From contig CBDCFC010000002.1 in the NCBI GenBank assembly GCA_965215945.1, forward strand, positions 1 to 64,000: a stretch of 64,000 nt of DNA, in the 5' to 3' direction. The translations under genes and the position numbers were made by a program. Numbering within the stretch: position 1 is the stretch's first letter; the number at the start of each line of letters is the position of its first letter. Under the pieces are notes generated by a model. The model saw only the letters and a program-made list of their open reading frames with translations. It was not told where the DNA came from and did not search any database. Below are positions 1 to 8,238 of this stretch, one piece after another. This stretch comes from JAHEKD01 sp965215945 (GTDB lineage: Bacteria > Pseudomonadota > Gammaproteobacteria > Arenicellales > JAHEKD01).

Positions 1-958
1 GGGCATGCAAAATTGCCAGACTCTGCTTTGGCTGTTTCACTACCGCGCAGCAAAATAAAAATCCAAGGGAGAAAAATCATTTTCCAGGCGCACGCTGGAT
101 GCGTTTGGTCACATGCCGAAAAAAAGCACCTGACCAAAAAACCGAGATCGAGACATTGCATTTGAGTTGGTCAGATCAGGAGCGACTACAAAAAATGGAT
201 TTTGAAACCATGAGTACTGAGGAATATTTTCAGGCGCAAAAACAATTAGAAAAAATGAAATTGACGTTTAGGCCTGTGCGATCAAGGCGTTTTAAAAAAA
301 CAACTCAGATAAAGAAAGTTGACTTTCGCAAAACACTCAAGCAAAGCAGCAAATACAACCTCGAAATAATAGATCTCAGATATAAAAAACCGAGGATGTA
401 TTATCCGCCGCTGATTGTGTTTATAGACATCTCCGGCTCAATGAGCCGATATTCGCAAATCATGTTGCAATTCGCTTATTTGTTAAACACAGTTCGAGAC
501 CGTTGTCCATGTGTTTTTATTTGCCACTCAATTGACAAATATTACTAATCAATTACACAATCGTGACATTGACCAGGCATTGTCAAACATCGGGCATGGG
601 GGTTAGTGACTGGAATAGTGGAACCAGAATTGGTGAATGTATAAAGTATTTTAATAACAATTACTTAAAACGTATAGTTAATAGTAATTCTAAAGTATTA
701 TTTGTAACAGATGGACTCGATCGAGGTGATCAGGATTTATTTGAAAAACATATCTCACGGTTGAAACGATCTTGCAAAACATTAATTTGGTTAAATCCAT
801 TGCTGCGATATGATGAGTATCAACCGAAAACTAAAGGTGCGATTACTTTGTTGCCACACGTCGATAAGATATTACCGATTCATAACCTCAATAGCCTTGA
901 ACAGCTGATTAATTTTCTGCATCTAAATATTAACAAATCAATCAGTAGGGCCGCCTGA
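1..958 (+). pseudogene. coxE: CoxE-like VWA protein of CO dehydrogenase cluster, 5'-partial and frameshifted
   Basis: CoxE proteins carry a von Willebrand A domain and work with the CoxD AAA+ ATPase in maturing the Mo/Cu site of aerobic CO dehydrogenase. The MIDAS motif DISGSMS is encoded near 427-447, and the family-typical stretches DWNSGTRIGE, VTDGLDR and WLNPLLRY follow. The reading frame changes twice. Removing one T near 503-504 restores RDRVHVFLFATQLTNIT, and removing one G from the GGGGG run at 598-602 restores GHGVSDWNSG. The 5' end lies outside the window and the frame before about 99 is uncertain. The stop at 956-958 is one base from the xdhC start, as expected in an operon. It is a decayed gene or carries sequencing indels; the identity as CoxE is secure. 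Confidence 0.82.
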
Positions 959-959
959 A

Positions 960-1981
960 ATGGACGATTCACTAAAAGTAATGAAACAAGCACTTGAGTG
1001 GTGCTCAAATGGGCGCAACGTTGCATTAGCGACTGTCATCAAAACATGGGGATCAGCACCTCGTCGAGTTGGCAGCATGATGTGCATCGACACTGAGATG
1101 CAGTTTGAGGGATCTGTTTCCGGCGGTTGTGTGGAAACAGCCGTCATTGATCAAGCGATAAATTCAATAAAAACTGGGCAAGCTCAATTGCTTGAATTTG
1201 GCGTAAGCAATGAACAGGCCTGGGGAAGTGGGTTTAGCCTGTGGCGGAAAGATTGAAGTTTTTGTACAACCGATGACAGATCAAGCTGGCCAGCAGCTAA
1301 CTGAGTTAATCGAGTTGAATGCCCAACATGAGCCAGCCTTGTTAATTAGCGAACTTGTCCCGCAAAGCAAATTCGACACAATTACGATTAATGAGATTAA
1401 GCATCATCCCGCCTTATCCGAGTCTCATAAAAAATTTGCTGAGAATTCGCTAAAACAGGATCGTCCGCAAATAATCGAGCTAGCTGAAAACCGATATTTT
1501 CTACATCCGTTTAATCCTGATTTAAATGTTTATATCGTTGGGGCAGTGCACATCACCCAACAACTTGTCCCAATCATCAATCAGTTGGGTTTCAATGTTC
1601 ATGTTGTTGACCCTCGAAGCGCATTTGCTAACGAGCAGCGTTTTACTGACGTTAACCTGATTAAAAAATGGCCAAATCAGTTCTTTGTTGAGGCTGTTTT
1701 AAAACTATCGCTCAGCGATAATTGCATTAACGCACGATCCAAAATTTGATGATCCAGCGCTACAAGCCGCGCTCAAGTCTGATGCATTTTATATTGGTGC
1801 TTTGGGCAGCCGAAAAACACACGCAGCAAGAATTGAACGATTGCAGAAACTCGGTTTTGATGACACACAATTATCCAGAATACACGCGCCGATTGGCTTG
1901 GATATAAAAGCCAGCAATCCAACTGAGATTGCCTTGTCCATCGCCAGTGAGCTCATTCTTGAATTACGTAAAAGTGACTGA
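960..1981 (+). pseudogene. xdhC: XdhC/CoxF-family molybdoenzyme maturation protein, two frameshifts
   Basis: XdhC/CoxF proteins bind the molybdenum cofactor and help insert it into xanthine or CO dehydrogenase. The N-terminal part has the family features SAPRRVGSMM and SGGCVE. The Rossmann part has VYIVGAVHITQQL followed by ALTHDPKFDDPALQ and FYIGALGSRKTHAAR. Two frame changes are needed. Losing one G in the GGGG run at 1222-1225 gives QAWEVGLACGGKIEV, and losing one A in AAAA at 1701-1704 gives VLNYRSAIIALTHDP. With both corrections one ORF of about 340 codons runs to the stop at 1979-1981, overlapping the start of mocA. It is read here as a recent pseudogene; homopolymer sequencing errors are the alternative. 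Confidence 0.82.
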
Positions 1982-2582
1982 TTCTTGCAACATTATTGCG
2001 ATTGTTCTAGCTGCGGGCGAATCCAGAAGAATGGGAGAACTTAACAAATTATTGGTTAAGTTGAATAGAAAAACGTTGCTGCAGCATGTTTTGAGTAATC
2101 TAAAACAATCGGAAGTTGATGAAATTCTTGTAGTTACAGGCCACCAAAAAGAGAACGTTAAACAATCAATCGGACAATTCAATGTTCAATGTGTAGAGAA
2201 CGATCAATACATAGATGGTCTGAGTTCATCTATAAAAATCGGTGTTGAAAGTCTAACCGGGCATACAGATGCAGTGTTGATATGCCATGGTGACATGCCT
2301 TTCGTCAACCCCATGACAATTAATAAGTTAGTAGATACATATATTGATAGAAGGCAAATTGTTATACCAAACTATAAGGGCCAAAAAGGTAATCCGTTAA
2401 TCTGGCCAAAAGAATATTTCAATGATTTGACTAAACTATCTGGAGATAGTGGCGCTAGGCAAACTTTGGCTGACTACAAAAATAAAATTATTCAACTCGA
2501 AGTTAATGATGTCGGTATATTATTGGACATCGATGATCCCCAGACATTAGAATTTATGCAATCGAAATTTGATAAAGAGTAG
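1974..2582 (+). CDS. mocA: MocA/MobA-like molybdenum cofactor nucleotidyltransferase
   Basis: The 202-residue protein has the nucleotidyltransferase signature VLAAGESRRMG followed by NKLLVKL near its N-terminus, and the metal-binding region ICHGDMPFV in the middle. This matches the MocA group, which makes the cytosine dinucleotide form of the molybdenum cofactor used by CO and xanthine dehydrogenases. The GTG at 1974 is preferred as start because it gives VTDSCNIIAIVLAAG and overlaps the end of xdhC by 8 bases; the frame is open further upstream. It is the only intact gene in this cox accessory cluster. Choice among MocA, MobA and related enzymes rests on context. Confidence 0.8.
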   Translation: MTDSCNIIAIVLAAGESRRMGELNKLLVKLNRKTLLQHVLSNLKQSEVDEILVVTGHQKENVKQSIGQFNVQCVENDQYIDGLSSSIKIGVESLTGHTDAVLICHGDMPFVNPMTINKLVDTYIDRRQIVIPNYKGQKGNPLIWPKEYFNDLTKLSGDSGARQTLADYKNKIIQLEVNDVGILLDIDDPQTLEFMQSKFDKE

Positions 2583-2591
2583 GAGAAGCAA

Positions 2592-3046
2592 ATGCAAATT
2601 GATGGAGAGTATGAGGTTCCCGCCGATGTGGATACTGTCTGGCAATCTTTAAATGATCCCGAAGTTTTAAAGCTTTGTATTAAAGGTTGCGAGAGTATTG
2701 AAAAATATCAGATACTGAATTTGCTGCCAAAGTCACCAGTAAGATCGGTCCAGTCAAAGCTAAGTTTGATGTCGATATTGAACTTACTAACCTTGAGCCG
2801 CCGCATAAATACACCCTGACTGGTGGTGGTAAAGGTGGCGTGGTCGGGTTTGCCAAAGGCAGTGCCGATGTTCAACTTCAACCCTGTGGCGACGGTACAC
2901 AAATCAACTATCAAGCTGGTATCCAGGCAAGTGGAAAACTGGCACAGATAGGCTCAAGATTATTTGTCGGTGCTACCCGCAAACTCGCTGCAGAATTTTT
3001 TGATACTTTTCAACAATATTTATCTGGAAATCTTGAAGCTTCTTGA
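2592..3046 (+). pseudogene. coxG: CoxG-like SRPBCC protein, one frameshift
   Basis: CoxG proteins are START/SRPBCC-fold proteins linked to membrane attachment of CO dehydrogenase. The first frame gives GEYEVPADVDTVWQSLNDPE and CIKGCESIEK, typical CoxG N-terminal sequence. A second frame gives DTEFAAKVTSKIGPVKAKF and GGGKGGVVGFAKGSADV and ends in KLAQIGSRL and AAEFFDTF. Adding one A to the AAAAA run at 2701-2705 joins the frames into a protein of about 151 residues, the normal length of the family. The gene follows mocA by 9 bases and closes the cluster; clpB begins after a short gap with its own promoter. Confidence 0.82.
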
Positions 3047-3076
3047 GTTGATAAAATTGCATTAAATCCCCATAAA
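3047..3076 (+). promoter_or_regulatory. sigma-32 (heat shock) promoter for clpB
   Basis: GTTGATA at 3047-3053, a 14-base spacer, and CCCCATAAA at 3068-3076. The second element matches the RpoH -10 consensus CCCCATNTA in all but one position, and the first is a weaker match to CTTGAAA. It lies 37 bases before the clpB start. Function is inferred from the match and the gene. Confidence 0.7.
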
Positions 3077-3113
3077 TAAGCGAAGTATAAGAGTTGTTTT
3101 TAGAGAAATTATT

Positions 3114-5702
3114 ATGCGGATGGATAAATTAACATCGAAGTTTCAATTGGCTATCAGCGACGCCCAGAGTTTGGCTGTTGGGCGCGATCATCAATTCATT
3201 GAGCCGCTTCATTTGATGGTTGCCTTGCTGGATCAACAAGGTGGTACGGTCAGGCATATTCTCACTCAGTCGGGTGTCAATGTTAATCTGCTACGTTCGC
3301 AACTCGGCGACGCGTTGGATCGATTGCCTCAGGTCCAAGGTCAGGCTGGTGAAGTGCATGTCTCCAATGATTTGGGACGACTTTTGAATCTCACCGACAA
3401 GTTAGCGCAAAAGCGCGACGATAAATATATTTCCAGTGAGCTATTCGTGCTGGCCGCGATGGAAGACAAAGGTCAGTTAACGGAAATTCTAAATCATTGC
3501 GGTGCAAATAAAGAAGCGATTGAGAAAACCATTGATGATTTACGTGGTGGTGAGCAGATAAATGACCCCAATGCTGAAGAGCAACGCCAGGCATTGGAAA
3601 AGTACACCATTGACATGACTGAACGTGCAGAGCAGGGCAAGGTCGATCCGATCATTGGGCGGGATGATGAAATTCGACGTGCCATCCAGGTGCTTCAGCG
3701 TCGGACCAAAAATAATCCGGTGTTAATTGGTGAGCCGGGTGTGGGAAAAACCGCAATTGTTGAAGGGCTTGCGCAACGGATTGTCAATGGTGAAGTGCCT
3801 GAAGGTGTAAAAAATAAACGAGTGTTGTCTCTCGATTTAGGTTCGTTGTTGGCTGGGGCAAAATTTCGAGGTGATTTCGAAGAACGTTTGAAAGCAGTAT
3901 TGACTGATCTTCGTAAGCAGGAAGGTCAGGTTATTTTATTTATTGATGAAATGCATACGCTTGTCGGTGCCGGAAAAGCTGAAGGTGCGATGGATGCGGG
4001 CAATATGCTTAAACCTGCATTGGCACGCGGTGAATTGCACTGTATTGGTGCGACTACACTAGATGAATACCGACAATATGTTGAAAAAGACGCAGCACTT
4101 GAGCGTCGATTCCAAAAAGTATTAGTTGACGAACCTTCTGTCGAAGATACGATTGCAATTTTGCGTGGACTTAACGAAAAATATGAGGTTCACCATGGGG
4201 TCGAGATTAATGACCCAGCTTTAGTAGCAGCGGCCACGCTTTCGCATCGTTACATCACTGATCGTAACCTGCCGGACAAAGCCATTGATTTGATGGATGA
4301 AGCGGCCAGCCGAATTCGTATGGAAATAGATTCAAAGCCTGAAGCCATGGACAAGCTGGATAGAAAATTAATTCAGCTCAAAATCGAACGTGAGGCGTTG
4401 AAAAAAGAAACTGATGACGCCTCAAAGAAGCGGTTGGAAACACTGGAGGGTGAAATTGAAGTACTCGAACGTGACTACAACGAACTCGATGAAATCTGGA
4501 AAGCCGAAAAAGCGGCGGTTCAGGGCTCGCAACATATCAAAGAAGAATTAGACCGGGCGCGCATGGAGATGGAAACAGCCCGCCGAGCTGGTGATCTTGC
4601 GCGTATGTCGGAACTTCAGTATGGTCGCATTCCGGAGTTGGAAAAGCAACTTGAAGCGGCTGATGAAGTTGAAAATACTGAGACCAAATTACTGCGCAAT
4701 AAAGTGACAGAAGCCGAGATCGCCGAAGTGGTGTCGAAGTGGACGGGTATCCCTGTTTCCAAAATGATGGAAGGTGAGCGTGAGAAATTGCTGCAAATGG
4801 AAGAGCATATTCACAAACGTGTGATTGGTCAAAATGAAGCGATCAGTGCTGTGGCAGACGCAATACGCCGTTCACGGGCTGGGTTGTCAGACCCGAAACG
4901 CCCGTATGGATCATTTTTGTTCTTGGGGCCTACAGGTGTGGGTAAAACGGAATTGACTAAAGCGCTGGCAGAATTTTTATTCGACAGCGAAGAATCTTTA
5001 GTCCGTATCGACATGTCGGAGTTCATGGAAAAGCATTCGGTAGCTCGACTGATTGGTGCGCCACCTGGATATGTGGGGTACGAAGAGGGCGGTTATTTGA
5101 CCGAAGCGGTGCGGCGTCGGCCCTATTCAGTCATTTTGCTGGATGAGGTCGAAAAAGCACACCCGGAAGTGTTTAATATTCTGCTGCAGGTGCTTGATGA
5201 TGGTCGTTTGACTGATGGTCATGGCCGAACCGTGGATTTTAGAAACACCGTTATTATCATGACTTCAAATCTGGGTTCGACGGACATCCAGGAAAAAAAT
5301 GATGAAGGCTATGAAGCGATGAAAGCCGCGGTTATGGAAATCGTTAAGCACCATTTCAGACCGGAATTTATTAACCGGATTGATGATTTAGTGGTGTTTC
5401 ATCCGTTGTCACGCGAACAGGTCAGAATGATCGCAGATATTCAAATCAACAGTCTGCGCAAGCGTCTTGCGAGTCGTGATCTGAGGATTGAAGTGTCAGA
5501 TCCGGCACTGGATAAAATTGCCAATGTTGGGTTTGATCCTGTCTATGGCGCCAGACCACTGAAGCGTGCGATCCAGGATTATCTTGAAAATCCATTATCA
5601 AAAGAAATCCTGTCCGGCACTTTTATTGAAGGTGACACAATAAAAGTAGACCTTGAAGACGATCAAATTAGTTTCGGCAAAGCACAATCTAAAGCTGCCT
5701 GA
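3114..5702 (+). CDS. clpB: ClpB disaggregase (Hsp100 AAA+ ATPase)
   Basis: ClpB threads aggregated proteins through a hexameric ring together with DnaK/DnaJ/GrpE. The 862-residue length is normal. Residues 1-145 form the Clp N-domain (MDKLTSKFQLAISDAQ). NBD1 has Walker A GEPGVGKT near residue 206 and FIDEMHTLVGAG. A coiled-coil middle domain covers about 400-525. NBD2 has GPTGVGKT near 605, and the C-terminus carries YGARPLKRAIQ. The start MRMDKL matches the usual N-terminus. The gene is monocistronic: a sigma-32-type promoter precedes it and a strong terminator follows. Confidence 0.98.
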   Translation: MRMDKLTSKFQLAISDAQSLAVGRDHQFIEPLHLMVALLDQQGGTVRHILTQSGVNVNLLRSQLGDALDRLPQVQGQAGEVHVSNDLGRLLNLTDKLAQKRDDKYISSELFVLAAMEDKGQLTEILNHCGANKEAIEKTIDDLRGGEQINDPNAEEQRQALEKYTIDMTERAEQGKVDPIIGRDDEIRRAIQVLQRRTKNNPVLIGEPGVGKTAIVEGLAQRIVNGEVPEGVKNKRVLSLDLGSLLAGAKFRGDFEERLKAVLTDLRKQEGQVILFIDEMHTLVGAGKAEGAMDAGNMLKPALARGELHCIGATTLDEYRQYVEKDAALERRFQKVLVDEPSVEDTIAILRGLNEKYEVHHGVEINDPALVAAATLSHRYITDRNLPDKAIDLMDEAASRIRMEIDSKPEAMDKLDRKLIQLKIEREALKKETDDASKKRLETLEGEIEVLERDYNELDEIWKAEKAAVQGSQHIKEELDRARMEMETARRAGDLARMSELQYGRIPELEKQLEAADEVENTETKLLRNKVTEAEIAEVVSKWTGIPVSKMMEGEREKLLQMEEHIHKRVIGQNEAISAVADAIRRSRAGLSDPKRPYGSFLFLGPTGVGKTELTKALAEFLFDSEESLVRIDMSEFMEKHSVARLIGAPPGYVGYEEGGYLTEAVRRRPYSVILLDEVEKAHPEVFNILLQVLDDGRLTDGHGRTVDFRNTVIIMTSNLGSTDIQEKNDEGYEAMKAAVMEIVKHHFRPEFINRIDDLVVFHPLSREQVRMIADIQINSLRKRLASRDLRIEVSDPALDKIANVGFDPVYGARPLKRAIQDYLENPLSKEILSGTFIEGDTIKVDLEDDQISFGKAQSKAA

Positions 5703-5720
5703 TACAGCTCTTTGCAACAT

Positions 5721-5750
5721 GGCGTAGTGGTATACTACGCCTAATTTTTT
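5721..5750 (+). terminator. Rho-independent terminator after clpB
   Basis: GGCGTAGT at 5721-5728 pairs perfectly with ACTACGCC at 5734-5741 across a 5-base loop, followed by TAA and six T. It lies 19 bases after the clpB stop and ends the heat-shock transcript. Confidence 0.85.
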
Positions 5751-5772
5751 ATCTGTCGGAGAGATAAACTTA

Positions 5773-6903
5773 ATGAAGGCGATGATTTTAGCCGCTGGTA
5801 AAGGCACACGGATGCGTCCGCTAACCTATGAGCTTCCCAAGCCGATGATTCCAATATTGGGCAAACCGGTGATGGAGTATTTGATTGAGGAGCTATCCAA
5901 GCACGGGTTTAACCAGATTATGGTTAACGTCAGCCATTTGCCGATGCGTATCGAGCATTATTTCGGGGATGGGCGCCGCTGGGGAGTGGACATTGGTTAT
6001 TCATTTGAGGGTCATATTGAAGAAAAAGAAATCATCTCGCAGCCCATTGGCTCGGCTGGTGGGGTTAAAAAAATCCAGCAATTCAGCCGTTTTTTTGACG
6101 ATACTTTTTTAGTGCTGTGTGGCGATGCTTTAATTGATCTTGATCTGACCGCGGCAATTCGAAAACACTGGCAGTCGGGTGCCAAGGCCAGCATTGTCGT
6201 GAAAGAAGTGCCCCATGATCAGGTCAGCAATTACGGTGTGGTGGTTTGTAATGAAGACGGAGAAATTACTTCGTTTCAGGAAAAACCCAGCGAGCAAGAA
6301 GCGAAATCCAATTTAGTCAATACGGGTATTTACATTTTTGAACCCGAGATTCTTGATTTGATTCCTGAGAACAAAGCGTATGATTTTGGTAGTGAATTAT
6401 TCCCGGATATTCTCGCCAATAACTTGTCGTTTTACGCTATAAATCAGCCTTTCTCCTGGATCGACATAGGTCAGTTGAATGATTACTGGGAAGCGACTCA
6501 GCAAATGATGTCAGGTGAGCTTAAGGACGTGGCCATGCCCGGCAAGCAAGTTCGACCTGGCATCTGGACCGGCATGAATGTCGATGTGGACTGGGATAAT
6601 GTTCACATTGAAGGGCCAGTCTATATCGGTGCCAGTTCCAGGATTGAAGATGGCTGTGAAATTATCGGCCCGACTTGGATTGGCCATGGTTGCTATTTAC
6701 AAAGCGGAGCGCGGGTAACCCGGAGTATTTTATTTGAACATACGTATGTTGGCTCAAGGGGTCAGCTATACGAGGCAGTTGTTTATGGTCAACGCTGCGC
6801 CGACAAAGACGGCAATAAAATCAAGGACGGTGATAAGGAGCTTGACTGGGTAACGGACGCACGTGAATCACATTATTATAAAAATAATGTGATTAACATT
6901 TAG
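5773..6903 (+). CDS. NDP-sugar pyrophosphorylase (mannose-1-phosphate guanylyltransferase-like) with beta-helix tail
   Basis: The enzyme should couple a sugar 1-phosphate to a nucleoside triphosphate. The N-terminal catalytic domain (about 1-240) starts MKAMILAAGKGTRMRPLT and has KPMIPILGKPV, the metal-binding region LVLCGDALIDLDL near 112-124, and FQEKPSE. After about 260 a left-handed beta-helix follows, with hexapeptide-type repeats (VHIEGPVYIGASSRIEDG, IIGPTWIGHGC). At 376 residues it resembles GDP-mannose or glucose-1-P pyrophosphorylases with a C-terminal helix; the substrate cannot be fixed from sequence. It starts 23 bases after the clpB terminator, with GGAGA as ribosome site. Confidence 0.85.
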   Translation: MKAMILAAGKGTRMRPLTYELPKPMIPILGKPVMEYLIEELSKHGFNQIMVNVSHLPMRIEHYFGDGRRWGVDIGYSFEGHIEEKEIISQPIGSAGGVKKIQQFSRFFDDTFLVLCGDALIDLDLTAAIRKHWQSGAKASIVVKEVPHDQVSNYGVVVCNEDGEITSFQEKPSEQEAKSNLVNTGIYIFEPEILDLIPENKAYDFGSELFPDILANNLSFYAINQPFSWIDIGQLNDYWEATQQMMSGELKDVAMPGKQVRPGIWTGMNVDVDWDNVHIEGPVYIGASSRIEDGCEIIGPTWIGHGCYLQSGARVTRSILFEHTYVGSRGQLYEAVVYGQRCADKDGNKIKDGDKELDWVTDARESHYYKNNVINI

Positions 6904-6911
6904 CAACCGAC

Positions 6912-7310
6912 GTGCAATTAGTTTGGTTAGAAAAATTTGATAAAAATCAGTTAGTCGAAATCTACGAGTTGTATAAAGAACAGTGGTGGACACAAGATCG
7001 TAGTTTTAACGAGTTCAAACAAATGCAGGCAAATACAGATCTGTTTTTTGCCTGTTACACAGATCACAAGCTAATCGGTTTTGCTAGGGTATTAACCGAC
7101 ACGATATTTAAAGCAATTATATTTGACTTGATCGTAAAGTCTGAATATCAATCTCAAGGTCTTGGGCGAATAATTTTAAATTATATTCTGAATCATCAAA
7201 AGTTGGAAAAGGTGAAGAGTTTTGAACTGTATTGTCCAGAACATATTGCATCATTTTATGAAAAGTCAGGATTTAAGCGCTCCGATTCGATTATTTTGCA
7301 AAAAAAGTGA
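6912..7310 (+). CDS. GNAT-family N-acetyltransferase
   Basis: The 132-residue protein has the acetyl-CoA binding motif of GNAT enzymes, SEYQSQGLGRIILNYIL, at about residues 76-92, preceded by GFARVLTD and followed by YEKSGFKRSD, the usual beta-strand pattern. The substrate is unknown. It starts at GTG 8 bases after the sugar nucleotidyltransferase, so the two are probably cotranscribed. Confidence 0.82.
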   Translation: MQLVWLEKFDKNQLVEIYELYKEQWWTQDRSFNEFKQMQANTDLFFACYTDHKLIGFARVLTDTIFKAIIFDLIVKSEYQSQGLGRIILNYILNHQKLEKVKSFELYCPEHIASFYEKSGFKRSDSIILQKK

Positions 7311-7335
7311 GGTGTTTTAATGTGGGTATTAAAAA

Positions 7336-7944
7336 TTGAAGACACTTCTGTTTGATCTTGGTGGCGTATTAGTCGACATCGACTTTCAACTGGCGTTTGA
7401 TCGGTTTGAAAAGTTGAGTCGTCTTAACCATGATGAAATTAAAAATCGATTTCGAATGGACGAGGCTTACCGGCAACATGAGGTTGGAAAAATCGATTGG
7501 ACTGAATATTCAGCTCACCTTCGCAATTTATTCCAATTAGATGCTAATGATGATGAGATAGCCATCGCCTGGAATTCGATCTTTAAGCACGAAATTACCG
7601 AAACGACTAATATAATCAAACAGCTTAGTGCTGATATCAATTGTTATATGTTTTCCAATACTAATTTAACTCATTACAATTTCTGGAGTAATAAATATCC
7701 GCAAGTCGTGTTTTTATTTAGGCAGATTTTCATATCACCAGAACTGGGGCTAAGAAAGCCAGATATTTCAGCATTCGAGGCGATATCTCAATCTACAAAT
7801 TATTCATTAAATGATTTTGTATTTTTCGATGATACCGAGGAGAATATTGATGGCGCAGTTAATGCTGGCATGGATGCAGTATTAGTCAACAGCCCTCATG
7901 ATGTAATTCTAAAATTGAGAAAGCTTGGTTTAATTCGAAATTAA
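7336..7944 (+). CDS. HAD-superfamily hydrolase (IA/YihX-like)
   Basis: The 202-residue protein begins KTLLFDLGGVLVDID, the DxxG(V)-type motif I of HAD phosphatases. It has MFSNTNLTHY as motif II, a lysine region SPELGLRKPDISAF, and FFDDTEENIDGA as motif IV. Length and motifs match small alpha-D-glucose-1-phosphatase-like or epoxide hydrolase N-terminal-type HADs. The substrate is not known. The only in-frame start before the domain is TTG at 7336 with no clear ribosome site. An upstream ATG at 7320 is out of frame, so a small indel near the A5 run at 7331-7335 is possible. Confidence 0.82.
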   Translation: MKTLLFDLGGVLVDIDFQLAFDRFEKLSRLNHDEIKNRFRMDEAYRQHEVGKIDWTEYSAHLRNLFQLDANDDEIAIAWNSIFKHEITETTNIIKQLSADINCYMFSNTNLTHYNFWSNKYPQVVFLFRQIFISPELGLRKPDISAFEAISQSTNYSLNDFVFFDDTEENIDGAVNAGMDAVLVNSPHDVILKLRKLGLIRN

Positions 7945-8144
7945 TTTCTAGATATTAGAGCCTATCTCATCAACCCGTGCCGGGGCCTGAGAAAGATTCC
8001 CACATACCGGATCGAGTCCAGCACTGGATCAGGTCCAGCACAGGTTCCAGCTAGAATCTCCTAAAACTGTTCGGGCACTGGCAATTATTCGAAGTGATAC
8101 AGTGCGGATTACTTCGGCCTGTTTCACCGGGAAATGAAGTAGGT

Positions 8145-8224
8145 ATCAAGGAGATCCCGGCTCCCCGGATCAAGCCTGTGCTGTACTTGATACAGTATCC
8201 GGAGCAGGCTTAGGCCGGGATGAC
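8145..8224. repeat. REP-like nested palindrome between HAD gene and htpG
   Basis: The 294-base gap between convergent genes is GC-rich and highly structured. Outer arms ATCCCGGC (8154-8161) and GCCGGGAT (8214-8221) enclose inner arms AAGCCTG (8172-8178) and CAGGCTT (8205-8211). The word ATCAAGGAGATCCCG (8145-8159) recurs at 25977-25991, next to valS. This looks like an extragenic palindromic repeat that may also end the two converging transcripts. Confidence 0.6.
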
Positions 8225-8238
8225 GCGAGACTTAATAA

